A stretch of DNA of 34,658 nucleotides from Deltaproteobacteria bacterium (GTDB lineage: Bacteria > Desulfobacterota > Binatia > UBA9968): positions 1 to 34,658 of the forward strand of contig SHYW01000048.1 of NCBI GenBank assembly GCA_009692615.1, given 5' to 3'. This document shows positions 18,687-27,037 of this stretch, piece after piece (the first letter of the stretch is position 1; every line of letters starts with the position of its first letter). A program made the translations under genes and the position numbers. The notes beneath the pieces are model-generated. The model was not told the origin of the DNA, ran no database searches, and saw only the letters and a list, made by a program, of their open reading frames with translations.

Positions 18687-20054
18687 TTATCCAGTTATCG
18701 ACGCATCGTACTCTTCCAGTTTCTTTTCCAGCCAACGGGTGTTGACGGCGCCGCTGCGGTAATCGGCGTCGGCGATGACGACCTTTAGAAACGGAATCAG
18801 CGTATCGATGCCGCTGACGTGGAAGTTTTCCAGCGCTCGGTTGGTTTGGTCCGCCGACTCGATGCGGCTGTTGGCGTGGACGATTAGTTTGGCTAACAGC
18901 GAATCGTAATAGGGCGGCACGAAGTAGCCGGAGTAACAGTGCGTGTCGAGGCGGATGCCCGGACCGACAGGTCCTTGCCAATTTGAAATTAAGCCGGGGC
19001 AGGGGCGAAAGCCATGTTGCGGCGACTCGGCGGTGATGCGGCATTCGATGGCGTGGCCGGTAAATTTGATATCGGACTGTTTGAAGGGAAGCGGCTCGCC
19101 GCGTGCGATTAGCAACTGTTGCGCGACTAGATCGATGCCGGTGATCATTTCGGTGACCGGATGCTCGACCTGGATGCGCGTGTTCATCTCCAAAAAATAG
19201 TAAGCATGGGTGTCGTTGTCGTAGATAAACTCAATCGTGCCGGCGCTTTGATAACCGATGCTGCGCGCCAGCTTCGCCGCCGCGTGGCACATTTGCTGGC
19301 GCACTTCGAGCGGCACGGCGTAGGCTGGCGCTTCTTCGACGATCTTTTGATGGCGCCGCTGCAAGGAACAGTCGCGCTCGCCCAAGTGAATCACGTTGCC
19401 GTGCTGATCGCCGAGGATCTGTACTTCGATGTGGCGCGCGTTGCCGACGTAACGTTCCATGTAGAGCGTATCGTTGCCGAAGGCGGAGCGCGCTTCCGCC
19501 GCCGCCGTGCGAAAACTATCTTCGATCTCGTTTTCATTCCAGACCAGTTTGATGCCGCGCCCGCCGCCGCCCGCCGAAGCTTTGAGTAGCAGTGGGAAGC
19601 CGATTTCTTTGGACAGCTGTCTGGCTTCGTGCGGATTGCGCGCGTGGTCCGAGCCCGGCACCAACGGCACGCCGGCGCCACGGGCGATTTTGCGCGCTTC
19701 GAGTTTATCGCCCATCATAGTGATGTTTTCCGCGCTCGGTCCGACGAAAGTGATTTTGTTGTCGACGCAAGCCTGAGCCAACGATGCCCGCTCGGAAAGA
19801 AATCCATAGCCAGGGTGCAGCGCGTCGCAGCCGGTGCCGTGGGCCGCAGCGATGACGTTCTCGACTTTTAGATAACTGTCGGTGGAGCGCGCCGGGCCGA
19901 TGCAGACGGCGCGATCGGCCATCTTGGCGGCCATGCTTTCGCGGTCGGCGTCGGAAACCGCGGCGACGGTTTCGATGCCCAAACTTTGACAAGCGCGAAT
20001 CACGCGCACGGCAATCTCGCCGCGGTTGGCGACCAATACTCGGCTAACGCTCAT
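18687..20054 (-). CDS. accC: Acetyl-CoA carboxylase, biotin carboxylase subunit
   Basis: ATP-dependent carboxylation of the biotin on AccB, the first half-reaction of acetyl-CoA carboxylase. The 455-aa product begins VSRVLVANRGEIAVRVIRAC. It has the ATP-grasp glycine loop KASAGGGGRGIKLV near 158-171, the HIEVQILGD and RDCSLQRRHQK motifs, and EMNTRIQVEHPVTE. Length matches stand-alone AccC, so no transferase or carrier domain is fused. AGGAG lies 6 nt before the ATG. It is 115 bp downstream of accB, with a GGGCAGGTTT palindrome in the gap. Confidence 0.95.
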   Translation of the reverse strand: MSVSRVLVANRGEIAVRVIRACQSLGIETVAAVSDADRESMAAKMADRAVCIGPARSTDSYLKVENVIAAAHGTGCDALHPGYGFLSERASLAQACVDNKITFVGPSAENITMMGDKLEARKIARGAGVPLVPGSDHARNPHEARQLSKEIGFPLLLKASAGGGGRGIKLVWNENEIEDSFRTAAAEARSAFGNDTLYMERYVGNARHIEVQILGDQHGNVIHLGERDCSLQRRHQKIVEEAPAYAVPLEVRQQMCHAAAKLARSIGYQSAGTIEFIYDNDTHAYYFLEMNTRIQVEHPVTEMITGIDLVAQQLLIARGEPLPFKQSDIKFTGHAIECRITAESPQHGFRPCPGLISNWQGPVGPGIRLDTHCYSGYFVPPYYDSLLAKLIVHANSRIESADQTNRALENFHVSGIDTLIPFLKVVIADADYRSGAVNTRWLEKKLEEYDASITG

Positions 20055-20097
20055 GGATGCTCCTGAAAAGAATTACCGTACTGCCCCAATGCGGCAA

Positions 20098-20118
20098 GGG
20101 CAGGTTTCAAACCTGCCC
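20098..20118. repeat. Near-perfect palindrome between accB and accC
   Basis: GGGCAGGTTT (20098-20107) and AAACCTGCCC (20109-20118) are exact reverse complements with a single central base. GGGCAGGTTTGAAACCTGCCC-type units are, from memory, common dispersed repeats in many bacteria. The unit lies in the accB-accC gap. Confidence 0.6.
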
Positions 20119-20169
20119 CTACATTCGCAATCGAACTTGACCTGCTGCGCTTGGTAAATCCCAAAACGA

Positions 20170-20640
20170 TTACGGTTTGACGATGATCAAAACCTGACCG
20201 AACTCGACGAAACCGCCGTTGGGTGCGACGACTTCGACGACGGTGCCTTTGACGCCGGCGCGCACGCTGTTGAAAACTTTCATGACTTCGATCAGACCGC
20301 AGGTGGTGTCTTGGGTGACTTGCTGGCCGACCGCGACGAATGGCGGCGCGCCGGGCTCGGGCGCGACGTAGAAAGTTCCCAGGATCGGAGCCGTGACCGC
20401 AAGATGGCCAGCTGGAATCACCGCTTTCGCCGCTGCAGGTGCGGCGCTCGCGGCAACCGGCTTCGATGCGACCGCCGGCGCCGTACCCACCACCATCGGC
20501 TGTGCGCTTCCCGCCAACGGGATCGGATCGCCTTTGCTGACGGTGATTTTCAATTCGCCGACTTCGAGCTGAAAGTAGTCGAACTTCGACTCGTCGATCA
20601 ATTTTAAAATATGCAAAACATCATCTTCGCTGAGTTCCAT
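20170..20640 (-). CDS. accB: Acetyl-CoA carboxylase biotin carboxyl carrier protein
   Basis: Carries the biotin that AccC carboxylates and the carboxyltransferase uses. From the ATG at 20640 (AAAGG 9 nt upstream) the product is 156 aa; a longer open frame to 20706 adds unrelated residues. It has the usual N-terminal helical part (LIDESKFDYFQLEVGELKI), an Ala/Pro-rich linker (about 43-78), and a biotinyl domain. The biotinylated lysine is Lys121 in EVMKVFN, where most AccB proteins have E(A/S)MKMMN. Both carboxyltransferase genes (accA, accD) are absent from the window. Confidence 0.93.
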   Translation of the reverse strand: MELSEDDVLHILKLIDESKFDYFQLEVGELKITVSKGDPIPLAGSAQPMVVGTAPAVASKPVAASAAPAAAKAVIPAGHLAVTAPILGTFYVAPEPGAPPFVAVGQQVTQDTTCGLIEVMKVFNSVRAGVKGTVVEVVAPNGGFVEFGQVLIIVKP

Positions 20641-20732
20641 GACTTCTACCTTTCTCTTGGGTGAATCTGTGACAGCTGTTGGCCGCGTTGCCGACCCTCT
20701 CCGCAACTAACATGATTTTGCTGCGGATGGCA

Positions 20733-20751
20733 AATTCTCAACGTGAGAATT
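20733..20751. promoter_or_regulatory. 19-bp palindrome upstream of accB (possible operator)
   Basis: AATTCTCA (20733-20740), a 3-nt centre, and TGAGAATT (20744-20751) make an exact palindrome 93 bp upstream of the accB start. The size, symmetry and AT-rich ends suit a dimeric repressor site. I do not recognise the regulator. Confidence 0.4.
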
Positions 20752-20835
20752 ACTGCCCTTGGGCGCGGACGGCCAATTCAAACCCGCACCCTTTGTGGTG
20801 AACAATCTACTCACTTAGTTCTGCGCAGGGTGTAG

Positions 20836-20879
20836 GGTGCGCTACGCGCACCATCGAACGAATGGTGCGCAAGCGCACC
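20836..20879. repeat. Two tandem GGTGCGC hairpins between oppA and accB
   Basis: GGTGCGC/GCGCACC pair at 20836-20842 with 20846-20852 (3-nt loop), and again at 20864-20870 with 20873-20879 (2-nt loop). The arms can also pair across the two hairpins. This is a REP-like dispersed element just downstream of oppA, where it may terminate or protect the oppA mRNA. Confidence 0.6.
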
Positions 20880-20920
20880 CGACAAATTCTTGGATGCCTT
20901 GAGGCGGCACTTCAAGCGTG

Positions 20921-22516
20921 TCATTTACCAACTGGTCGGACATTGCGCAAATCCATCCGCGCCATGGAGTTGTATTCCAGGCCGGTGAATTTGGGGTTGA
21001 GCATCGTCGCTTCGGCTTTCCAATAGAGCGGCACGATGGCGGCGTCGGTCTCGGTCAAAAGTTTTTGCGCTCCGTCGTAGATCTGCGCGCGCTTGGCGTT
21101 GTCGGATTCGCTGGCGGCCTGTTCGAGCATTTGGTCGTATTTCGGATTCTTCCAGCGGCCATGGTTGTTGCCGCTGTTGGATGTGAAGAGCTTCATGAAG
21201 TTGTCGGGATCGGGATAGTCGGCGCCCCAGCCGGCGCGATGAACCACGAAGGGATCGTTCTGGAGTTTTTTTAGATAAACTTTCCACTCCTGGTTTTCGA
21301 CCTTCACCACCACGTTCAAATGCTTTTGCCACATGCTCTGCACCGCTTCGGCGACCAGCTTGTTGTCGTCAAGCGTGTTATAGCCCAATGTAATCGGCGC
21401 CAGCCCTTTGCCGTCGGGATAACCGGCTTCGCTCAGTAGGCGGCGCGCTTCGCTAGGATTGAATGGCAGGCCGATTTTCGCGTTATGCGCGAGCATAGCC
21501 GGCGGGATCCAAGATGTCGCCGGCGTTTGGCCGCCCTGAAGGATTTTCGGAAAAACCTCGCGGTCGATCGCCATGGCGAAGGCTTTGCGCAGTTTGGGAT
21601 TATCAAAAGGCTTGCGGTCCAAGGCGAAGCCGTAATATTCGCCGCGCAGTTGCGGCACTAGCTTGTAGCCCGCCATTTTTGCCAGGCGCGGCTTGTCCAA
21701 CGGCGGAATGCTGTGATCGTCCATGAAATCTAGATTGCCCTGCTCATACATCGTCATCGCGGTGGTTTTCTCGTTAACCATGTACATGGTCACTTTATCG
21801 ATCGCCGGTTTGCCGCGAAAAAAACTTGGATTGGCGCCCAGCTCGATTTCATTTTCATGTTTCCACGACGCCAAACGAAAGGGACCGTTGGTGACGATGT
21901 TCGCCGGCTCGGTCCAGCGCGTGTCGTGCTTCTCGAAGACATCTTGGCGCTGCGGGTAGGTAACTTCGAAGGTGGTGATGGCAAGAAAATAGGCCGCCGG
22001 GTGGCGCAGCGTGACGACGAGAGTCTGATCGTCCTCGGCCCTGACGCCGACGGTTGCTGGATCTTTGAGTTTGCCCTCGGCGTATTCTTGGGCGTTGACG
22101 ATGTCGAAAAGAATGTAAGCGTATTGCGACGCGGTCTTGGGATTGAGCAAACGCTTCCAGGAATATTCGAAATCCTGGGCGCGGACCTTTTTACCGTCGG
22201 TCCATTGAACATCGTCGCGCAGATGAAAAATAATTTTTTTGCCGCCGTCGAGCTGCTCCCATGACTTGGCGATCACCGGCGCCGGCTGCAACTCTTTGTC
22301 GAACTCGGTGAGGCCGACCATGAGATTCGAAATCACGTTGAACGACACATGATCGGTGGCGATGGACCAGTCGAGGCTCGGCGGCTCGGTGCCGAGATTG
22401 ACGCGGAAATGATTGGCCGCGCCGTCTTTGGGCGCGGACTTGCAGGCGCCAAGAAACAGCGCCAAGCCGATGACCAAAAAAGTTACTGTGCTGCGAAATG
22501 TCTTAGCTCTAATCAT
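20921..22516 (-). CDS. oppA: Peptide ABC transporter substrate-binding lipoprotein (family 5, OppA/DppA-like)
   Basis: Captures peptides (or related ligands) and delivers them to the OppBC permease. The 531-aa product has a signal peptide ending in the lipobox LGAC with Cys25, so it should be membrane-anchored. The mature protein shows the family-5 signatures: NLGTEPPSLDW near the start, then VQWTDGKKVRAQDFEYSWKR, FRLASWKHENEIEL, and the LRKAFAMAIDRE segment. Two interleaved accBC genes separate it from oppB. A dipeptidase gene diverges from it across a gap of about 70 bp. Confidence 0.92.
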   Translation of the reverse strand: MIRAKTFRSTVTFLVIGLALFLGACKSAPKDGAANHFRVNLGTEPPSLDWSIATDHVSFNVISNLMVGLTEFDKELQPAPVIAKSWEQLDGGKKIIFHLRDDVQWTDGKKVRAQDFEYSWKRLLNPKTASQYAYILFDIVNAQEYAEGKLKDPATVGVRAEDDQTLVVTLRHPAAYFLAITTFEVTYPQRQDVFEKHDTRWTEPANIVTNGPFRLASWKHENEIELGANPSFFRGKPAIDKVTMYMVNEKTTAMTMYEQGNLDFMDDHSIPPLDKPRLAKMAGYKLVPQLRGEYYGFALDRKPFDNPKLRKAFAMAIDREVFPKILQGGQTPATSWIPPAMLAHNAKIGLPFNPSEARRLLSEAGYPDGKGLAPITLGYNTLDDNKLVAEAVQSMWQKHLNVVVKVENQEWKVYLKKLQNDPFVVHRAGWGADYPDPDNFMKLFTSNSGNNHGRWKNPKYDQMLEQAASESDNAKRAQIYDGAQKLLTETDAAIVPLYWKAEATMLNPKFTGLEYNSMARMDLRNVRPVGK

Positions 22517-22585
22517 TCTTGCGTGTCTGCGGTTTAGCCGGTATTAGTAGCGCAATAACGATATTCCTTCAAGAAAGAAGTGCCG

Positions 22586-23617
22586 ATGGACGCAAAAGAT
22601 TTATTGATGAACAGCCTGGTGATCGAAGGCCACCGCGACGTTTATGAGCAGATCTATCGTAAATCGATCGGCGAAGAAGCACCGATCCGCGACGGTGTGG
22701 CGCCGCGGCTGATCCGTGACGGCATCAATATGACGGTCTACGCGATCTCGGGCGATTCCTATTCGCACTCGCAGAACACCGGGCGCTATCTGGAAACCGC
22801 GCTGGAACAGATCGATCAATTTCTCGAAGAGGCGCCGCGCTCCGAAGGCATGATCCAGATGGTCAAAACGCGCGGCGATTTGCCGGAGAAAGGGGCGCCG
22901 GGCAGCGTTAAATTTTTATTGCACTTCGAAGGCTGCATGCCGCTGCGCGGTAGTATCGAGAACCTGCGCAGTTTTTATCGGCTTGGGCTGCGCTCGATTC
23001 AACCGGTGTGGAATTTTCGTAATGAGCTGGGCGACGGCGTCTGGGAAAACCGCACCGGCGGCGGGCTGACCAACTTCGGCGTGCAGGTGATCAAAGAAGC
23101 CAACCGTTTGGGCATGATCGTTGATCTGTCGCACATGAACCGCGAAGGTTTTTTTCAAACACTCGACGTCGCCACCGCTCCGCTACTCGTGAGTCACGCC
23201 AACGCCTGCGGCATGCTCAAGAACCCGCGCAACTTAGACGACGAACAAATCAAAGCGATCGCCAAGCAGGGCGGTCTGGTCGGTATCCTAGCATTGCCTG
23301 AACGAGTGAAGGAAGGCGAGGCGGATATCGAAGATATGCTCAAGCACATGGACTACATGATCAAGCTCGTCGGCATCGAGCATCTCGCCCTGGGCATGGA
23401 CTTCGTCAAGTACGACGGGCCGCGCACGCTCAAAGACCGCCATCATCCGCTGCACAAGGATCCGCTGATCAAAGGCTTCGAAGAAATCGAAGATCTGCCC
23501 AACATGATCGACGGCCTGCAACGCCACGGCTACAAGGATGACGAGATCAAGATGATCCTCGGCGGGAATTATTTGCGCGTGTTGAAGACGATCTTGCCGG
23601 AACAGTCGGTGATCTAA
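22586..23617 (+). CDS. Membrane dipeptidase family protein (peptidase M19)
   Basis: Zinc-dependent dipeptidase of the renal dipeptidase family. From ATG 22586 it is 343 aa; GTG 22580 is also possible. The metal ligands are present: His16 and Asp18 in GHRD, bridging Glu115 in HFEGC, and His183 (DLSH) and His204 (SHAN). GLTNFG and the GMDFVKYDG segment are also family features. There is no signal peptide, so it is predicted cytoplasmic. Divergence from oppA suggests it cleaves imported dipeptides, although M19 enzymes can also act on other amides or lactones. Confidence 0.9.
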   Translation: MDAKDLLMNSLVIEGHRDVYEQIYRKSIGEEAPIRDGVAPRLIRDGINMTVYAISGDSYSHSQNTGRYLETALEQIDQFLEEAPRSEGMIQMVKTRGDLPEKGAPGSVKFLLHFEGCMPLRGSIENLRSFYRLGLRSIQPVWNFRNELGDGVWENRTGGGLTNFGVQVIKEANRLGMIVDLSHMNREGFFQTLDVATAPLLVSHANACGMLKNPRNLDDEQIKAIAKQGGLVGILALPERVKEGEADIEDMLKHMDYMIKLVGIEHLALGMDFVKYDGPRTLKDRHHPLHKDPLIKGFEEIEDLPNMIDGLQRHGYKDDEIKMILGGNYLRVLKTILPEQSVI

Positions 23618-23679
23618 ATTCTTACAAGCCTAATTTGGCACTGATGTCGACATTCCCAACTCTTTTGCGAAGGATTCCA

Positions 23680-23778
23680 TCCTCCCCCTCGAGGGAGGAG
23701 GACAGAGGTGGGGGCGTTCTTCGTTGCAATAACCTGCGTAGCACCCCCATCCTAACCTTCCCCCTTCGAGGGGGAAGG
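23680..23778. repeat. Compound hairpin repeat upstream of the molybdenum hydroxylase gene
   Basis: TCCTCCC/GGGAGGA (23680-23686 with 23693-23699) and CCTTCCCCC/GGGGGAAGG (23756-23764 with 23770-23778) flank a GGTGGGGG...CACCCCC core that nearly pairs with itself. The whole 99 bp can fold into one structure. It resembles the common 'CCCTC...GAGGG' dispersed repeats of many genomes. It ends 23 bp before the next ATG. Confidence 0.6.
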
Positions 23779-23801
23779 AATCGGTCAGGGCGAATATCAA
23801 G

Positions 23802-26048
23802 ATGACCGTCGGCGTTTCCGTTCCACGCATCGACGGCGTCGACAAAGTCACCGGTGCGGCGAAGTTTACCGGCGATTTAACTTTTCCCCATCTCCTTGAA
23901 GCGAAAGTTCTGCGCAGTCCGCTGCCGCACGCGGAAATTATTTCCATCGACGCCAGCAAAGCTGAAGCACTGCCTGGCGTGATCGCGGTGCTGACACGCG
24001 ACGATCTCCATGACATCGATCCCTACTATGGCAACTGTCTGCGCGACCGCGCCGTGGTGGCGACGGATCGCGTGCGTTTTGTCGGCGAACCGGTGACGGT
24101 TGTCGCCGCGGAAGATGCGCTGATTGCTGAAGCAGCCTTGGCGCTGATCGAAGTTCAATACAAAGAGCTGCCATGCATCGCCGACATCGACGCCGCCCTC
24201 GCCGAAGGCGCGCCGCTGGTCCATGAACACCAGGCTGGGAGCGGCGAGTTTCACGATGTCGCGGGAGTCGGGGAACAATTCGGCGGTAATATTTGTCACC
24301 GCGAACGTTTCACCAAAGGCGATCCCGACAAAGCGTTTGCCGACGCCGACGAGATTGTCGATGAGACGTTCGAGTTTCCGATGGTCTATCAGTACGCCAT
24401 GGAACCGCACAGCGCGGTGGCGCGGGTCACGCGCGACGGCATTACGCTGTGGAGTTCGTCGGCCCATCCCTTTTTGGTGCGCTCCGAGTTGGCGCATATG
24501 TTCGGCTATCCCCACGCCAAAGTTGCAGTGATTGTGCCCTACGTCGGCGGCGCTTATGGCAGCAAGTCCTATTTCAAGATCGAACCTCTCGCCGTCGCCA
24601 TCGCGCGCAAGTGCGGCGGTCGACCGGTGCGGGTGGTGCAAAGCGTCGCCGAATCGATGTTGACCACCCGGCGCCACTCGGCGCGGGTTCGCATGAAGAC
24701 CGGTATTAAACGCGACGGCACTTTGGTGGCACGCGAAGCGCAGGTGCTGATGGACACCGGCGCCTACACCGACAACGGCCCGCGCGTCGCCAAGCGCGCG
24801 ATTAGCCGAATGATCGGTCCGTATAAGTTAGCCCACTGCAAAGTCGACGTGTTGGCGCTTTACACCAATACCGTTCCCGCCGGTTCCATGCGTTCCATCG
24901 CCGGGCCGCAATGCATCTGGGCGCTGGAATCGCACATGGATTCCATCGCTGCGCGCGTCGGCGTCGATCCGATGGAGTATCGCCTGCGTTATCTGCTTGA
25001 TCGTGGCGCCGTGCTTAAGCCCGGCGCCACCACGATCGATGCCGACTTGCGTGCAGGTACGAAAGCCGCAATGGCGTCGCTCAATTGGCAAAACGGCGCA
25101 GCCGGTGTCGCCGTCGGCGTGTCCGACTCGGAAGCGATGCCGGTGTCGGTGGCGTTGATTCGCCTGCTCGCCGACGGCAGCGTGATCTTGCTCGCCGGCA
25201 CGACGGAGGTAGGGCAGGGCGCGCGCACGATTCTCAGTCAAATCGTCGCCCAAGAATTGTCGATGCCGATGAGCAAAATCACCATGCGCGGCACCGACAC
25301 ATTGAACACTCCTTTCGACCGCTCCACCGGCGCCAGCCGTTCGACCACGGTGATGGGCAGCGCCGTCAAAGCCGCGGCGGAAGATTTGCGCAAGCAATTA
25401 ATCGCCGCCGCCGCGGAAGCGTTTAAAACGCCCGCGAACACGATCACGATCGCGAACGGCCACGCAGGCAGCGGCGATCAATCGCTCACCTACGGTCAAG
25501 TCGTCAGCAAGTTCTTCGGCATGCCCGGCGGCGAACTTATCGGCCGTGGTTACATGCGGCCGGATGGCGCGCTGGGAAAAACTTTCCCATTGTTTTGGGA
25601 AACCGGCATGGGCGCGGCAGAGATTTCGGTCGACGCTGAAACCGGCAAGATTGAAATCGAGCGTTACGTCACCGTCGCTGACGTTGGCAAGGCGATTCAT
25701 CCGCAACAAGCCGAAGGACAGGACGAAGGCGCGGCGATGCAGGGCCTCGGTCACAGTTTGTTCGAGTCGCTCGAATTCGACAACGGCCAGCCGCTCAACG
25801 CTAACTTGGTCGATTATCGTCTGCCACGCTTCACCGACCTACCGCGCCATTTCGAATCGGCGCTGATCGAAAATCACGACGGCCCCGGCCCCTATGGCGC
25901 GAAAGGGATGGGCGAATCTGGTATAGTGTCGATCGCACCGGCCATCGGCAACGCGCTCTATCGCGCCACCGGCGCGCGGGTGCGCGATTTGCCGCTGACT
26001 CCCGAGCGGGTGTGGCGCGCACTCAAGAAGAAAACCTCGGAAATCTAA
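23802..26048 (+). CDS. Xanthine dehydrogenase family molybdopterin-binding (large) subunit
   Basis: Catalytic subunit of a molybdenum hydroxylase that inserts water-derived oxygen into an aldehyde or N-heterocycle. The 748-aa product is full length. It begins with the XdhA-type VPRIDGVDKVTGAAKFTGD, has the molybdopterin contact GGAYGSKSYFK, the GTTEVGQGARTILSQ segment, and catalytic Glu705 in YGAKGMGESG. The active-site loop reads PAGSMRSIAGPQ; it lacks the CO-dehydrogenase AYRCSFR cysteine, so CO oxidation is unlikely. The FAD and iron-sulfur subunits are not adjacent. No good Shine-Dalgarno is visible. A binding-protein gene follows after 30 bp. Confidence 0.9.
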   Translation: MTVGVSVPRIDGVDKVTGAAKFTGDLTFPHLLEAKVLRSPLPHAEIISIDASKAEALPGVIAVLTRDDLHDIDPYYGNCLRDRAVVATDRVRFVGEPVTVVAAEDALIAEAALALIEVQYKELPCIADIDAALAEGAPLVHEHQAGSGEFHDVAGVGEQFGGNICHRERFTKGDPDKAFADADEIVDETFEFPMVYQYAMEPHSAVARVTRDGITLWSSSAHPFLVRSELAHMFGYPHAKVAVIVPYVGGAYGSKSYFKIEPLAVAIARKCGGRPVRVVQSVAESMLTTRRHSARVRMKTGIKRDGTLVAREAQVLMDTGAYTDNGPRVAKRAISRMIGPYKLAHCKVDVLALYTNTVPAGSMRSIAGPQCIWALESHMDSIAARVGVDPMEYRLRYLLDRGAVLKPGATTIDADLRAGTKAAMASLNWQNGAAGVAVGVSDSEAMPVSVALIRLLADGSVILLAGTTEVGQGARTILSQIVAQELSMPMSKITMRGTDTLNTPFDRSTGASRSTTVMGSAVKAAAEDLRKQLIAAAAEAFKTPANTITIANGHAGSGDQSLTYGQVVSKFFGMPGGELIGRGYMRPDGALGKTFPLFWETGMGAAEISVDAETGKIEIERYVTVADVGKAIHPQQAEGQDEGAAMQGLGHSLFESLEFDNGQPLNANLVDYRLPRFTDLPRHFESALIENHDGPGPYGAKGMGESGIVSIAPAIGNALYRATGARVRDLPLTPERVWRALKKKTSEI

Positions 26049-26078
26049 CCGACCGACTTATTTGCAAGGAGCGTTCAG

Positions 26079-27029
26079 ATGAAATCGAAACTGTTGGCGG
26101 TCGCTGTCGCGTTGTTGGGGTTGAGTTCTCTGGCACAGCCTTCGCAGGCGAAGATCGTGGTCGGCTTGTCGTCGGTCAACATCGCATTCCTGCCCATCTA
26201 TGTTTCGCAAGAAAGAAATTTCTTCAAAGACGAAGGTCTCGATGTCGTGTTCGTCATGTTCAACGCCGGCTCGACCAATTTGCAAGCTTTGATGGGCGGC
26301 GATGTCCAGATGATGGGTAGCGCCTTTGTTGAGACTCTTGGCGGGAGGGCGGCCGGCTTTGACATCAAGAATTTCTGGGGCATCTGCAACTCGATGCCTT
26401 TCGAACTTTATTCGCATGGAAATTTCCGCTCGTTGAAAGAATCGAAAGGCAAGCGCTTCGCCATCAGCCGCTTCGGCTCGCTCACGGATTTTCTCACGCG
26501 CGCGACGTTGCAACACCATGGCGTCGATCCGAAAGACGTGACCATCCTGCAGATTGGCAGCACCCCGGCCCGCTTCGCGGCTCTATCGGCCGGCGCCGTC
26601 GATGCCTCGGTGATGTGGTTTCCCGTCACCGAGATCGCCAAGAGCCAGGGCTTTCGAAAACTTTTCGATCTCAAGGATATTTTCCCCGAGTGGCCGTACG
26701 AGACCTTCGCAGCCCGCGAATCTTGGCTCGCCAAAGAGAAAAACGATGTGACGAAATTCTTGCGCGCCTATCAACGCGGCGTCAAGCATACTTGGGATAA
26801 CAAGGACGACTCGGTGAAGATTATGCGCAAGTATGTCAAGATGGACCCTGGCTACGCGCCGGCTGGTTACGATCAGTACCGCAACACGTTTCCGCTAAAC
26901 GGCGTCATCGCCGAGAAACCGATCGCGACGGTGATCGAGCAAGAGTTTGACAACGGCCGGCTAAAAAGAAAAATCACCACCGAGGAAATGATCGACCGCA
27001 CGTTCATCCATTTGTTGGGCGGGAAGTGA
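26079..27029 (+). CDS. ABC-type substrate-binding protein, NMT1/SsuA-like
   Basis: Periplasmic type-2 binding protein of the group that covers sulfonate, taurine and pyrimidine-precursor binders. The 316-aa product has a signal peptide with cleavage predicted after Ala24 (SQA|K). VVGLSSVNIAFLPIYVSQER is the typical N-lobe start ('phenotype: ..P.Y.A.+.GFF'), followed by FFKDEGLDV and a second lobe with STPARFAALSAGAVDAS. No permease or ATPase is nearby. AAGGAG precedes the ATG. It follows the molybdenum hydroxylase by 30 bp, so the two may serve the same compound. Confidence 0.86.
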   Translation: MKSKLLAVAVALLGLSSLAQPSQAKIVVGLSSVNIAFLPIYVSQERNFFKDEGLDVVFVMFNAGSTNLQALMGGDVQMMGSAFVETLGGRAAGFDIKNFWGICNSMPFELYSHGNFRSLKESKGKRFAISRFGSLTDFLTRATLQHHGVDPKDVTILQIGSTPARFAALSAGAVDASVMWFPVTEIAKSQGFRKLFDLKDIFPEWPYETFAARESWLAKEKNDVTKFLRAYQRGVKHTWDNKDDSVKIMRKYVKMDPGYAPAGYDQYRNTFPLNGVIAEKPIATVIEQEFDNGRLKRKITTEEMIDRTFIHLLGGK

Positions 27030-27037
27030 GTTTTCGA

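Noticed and set aside
23802-26048. Carbon monoxide dehydrogenase large subunit (CoxL)
   Set aside because: The active-site loop lacks the AYRCSFR cysteine motif and no CoxM or CoxS gene is adjacent.
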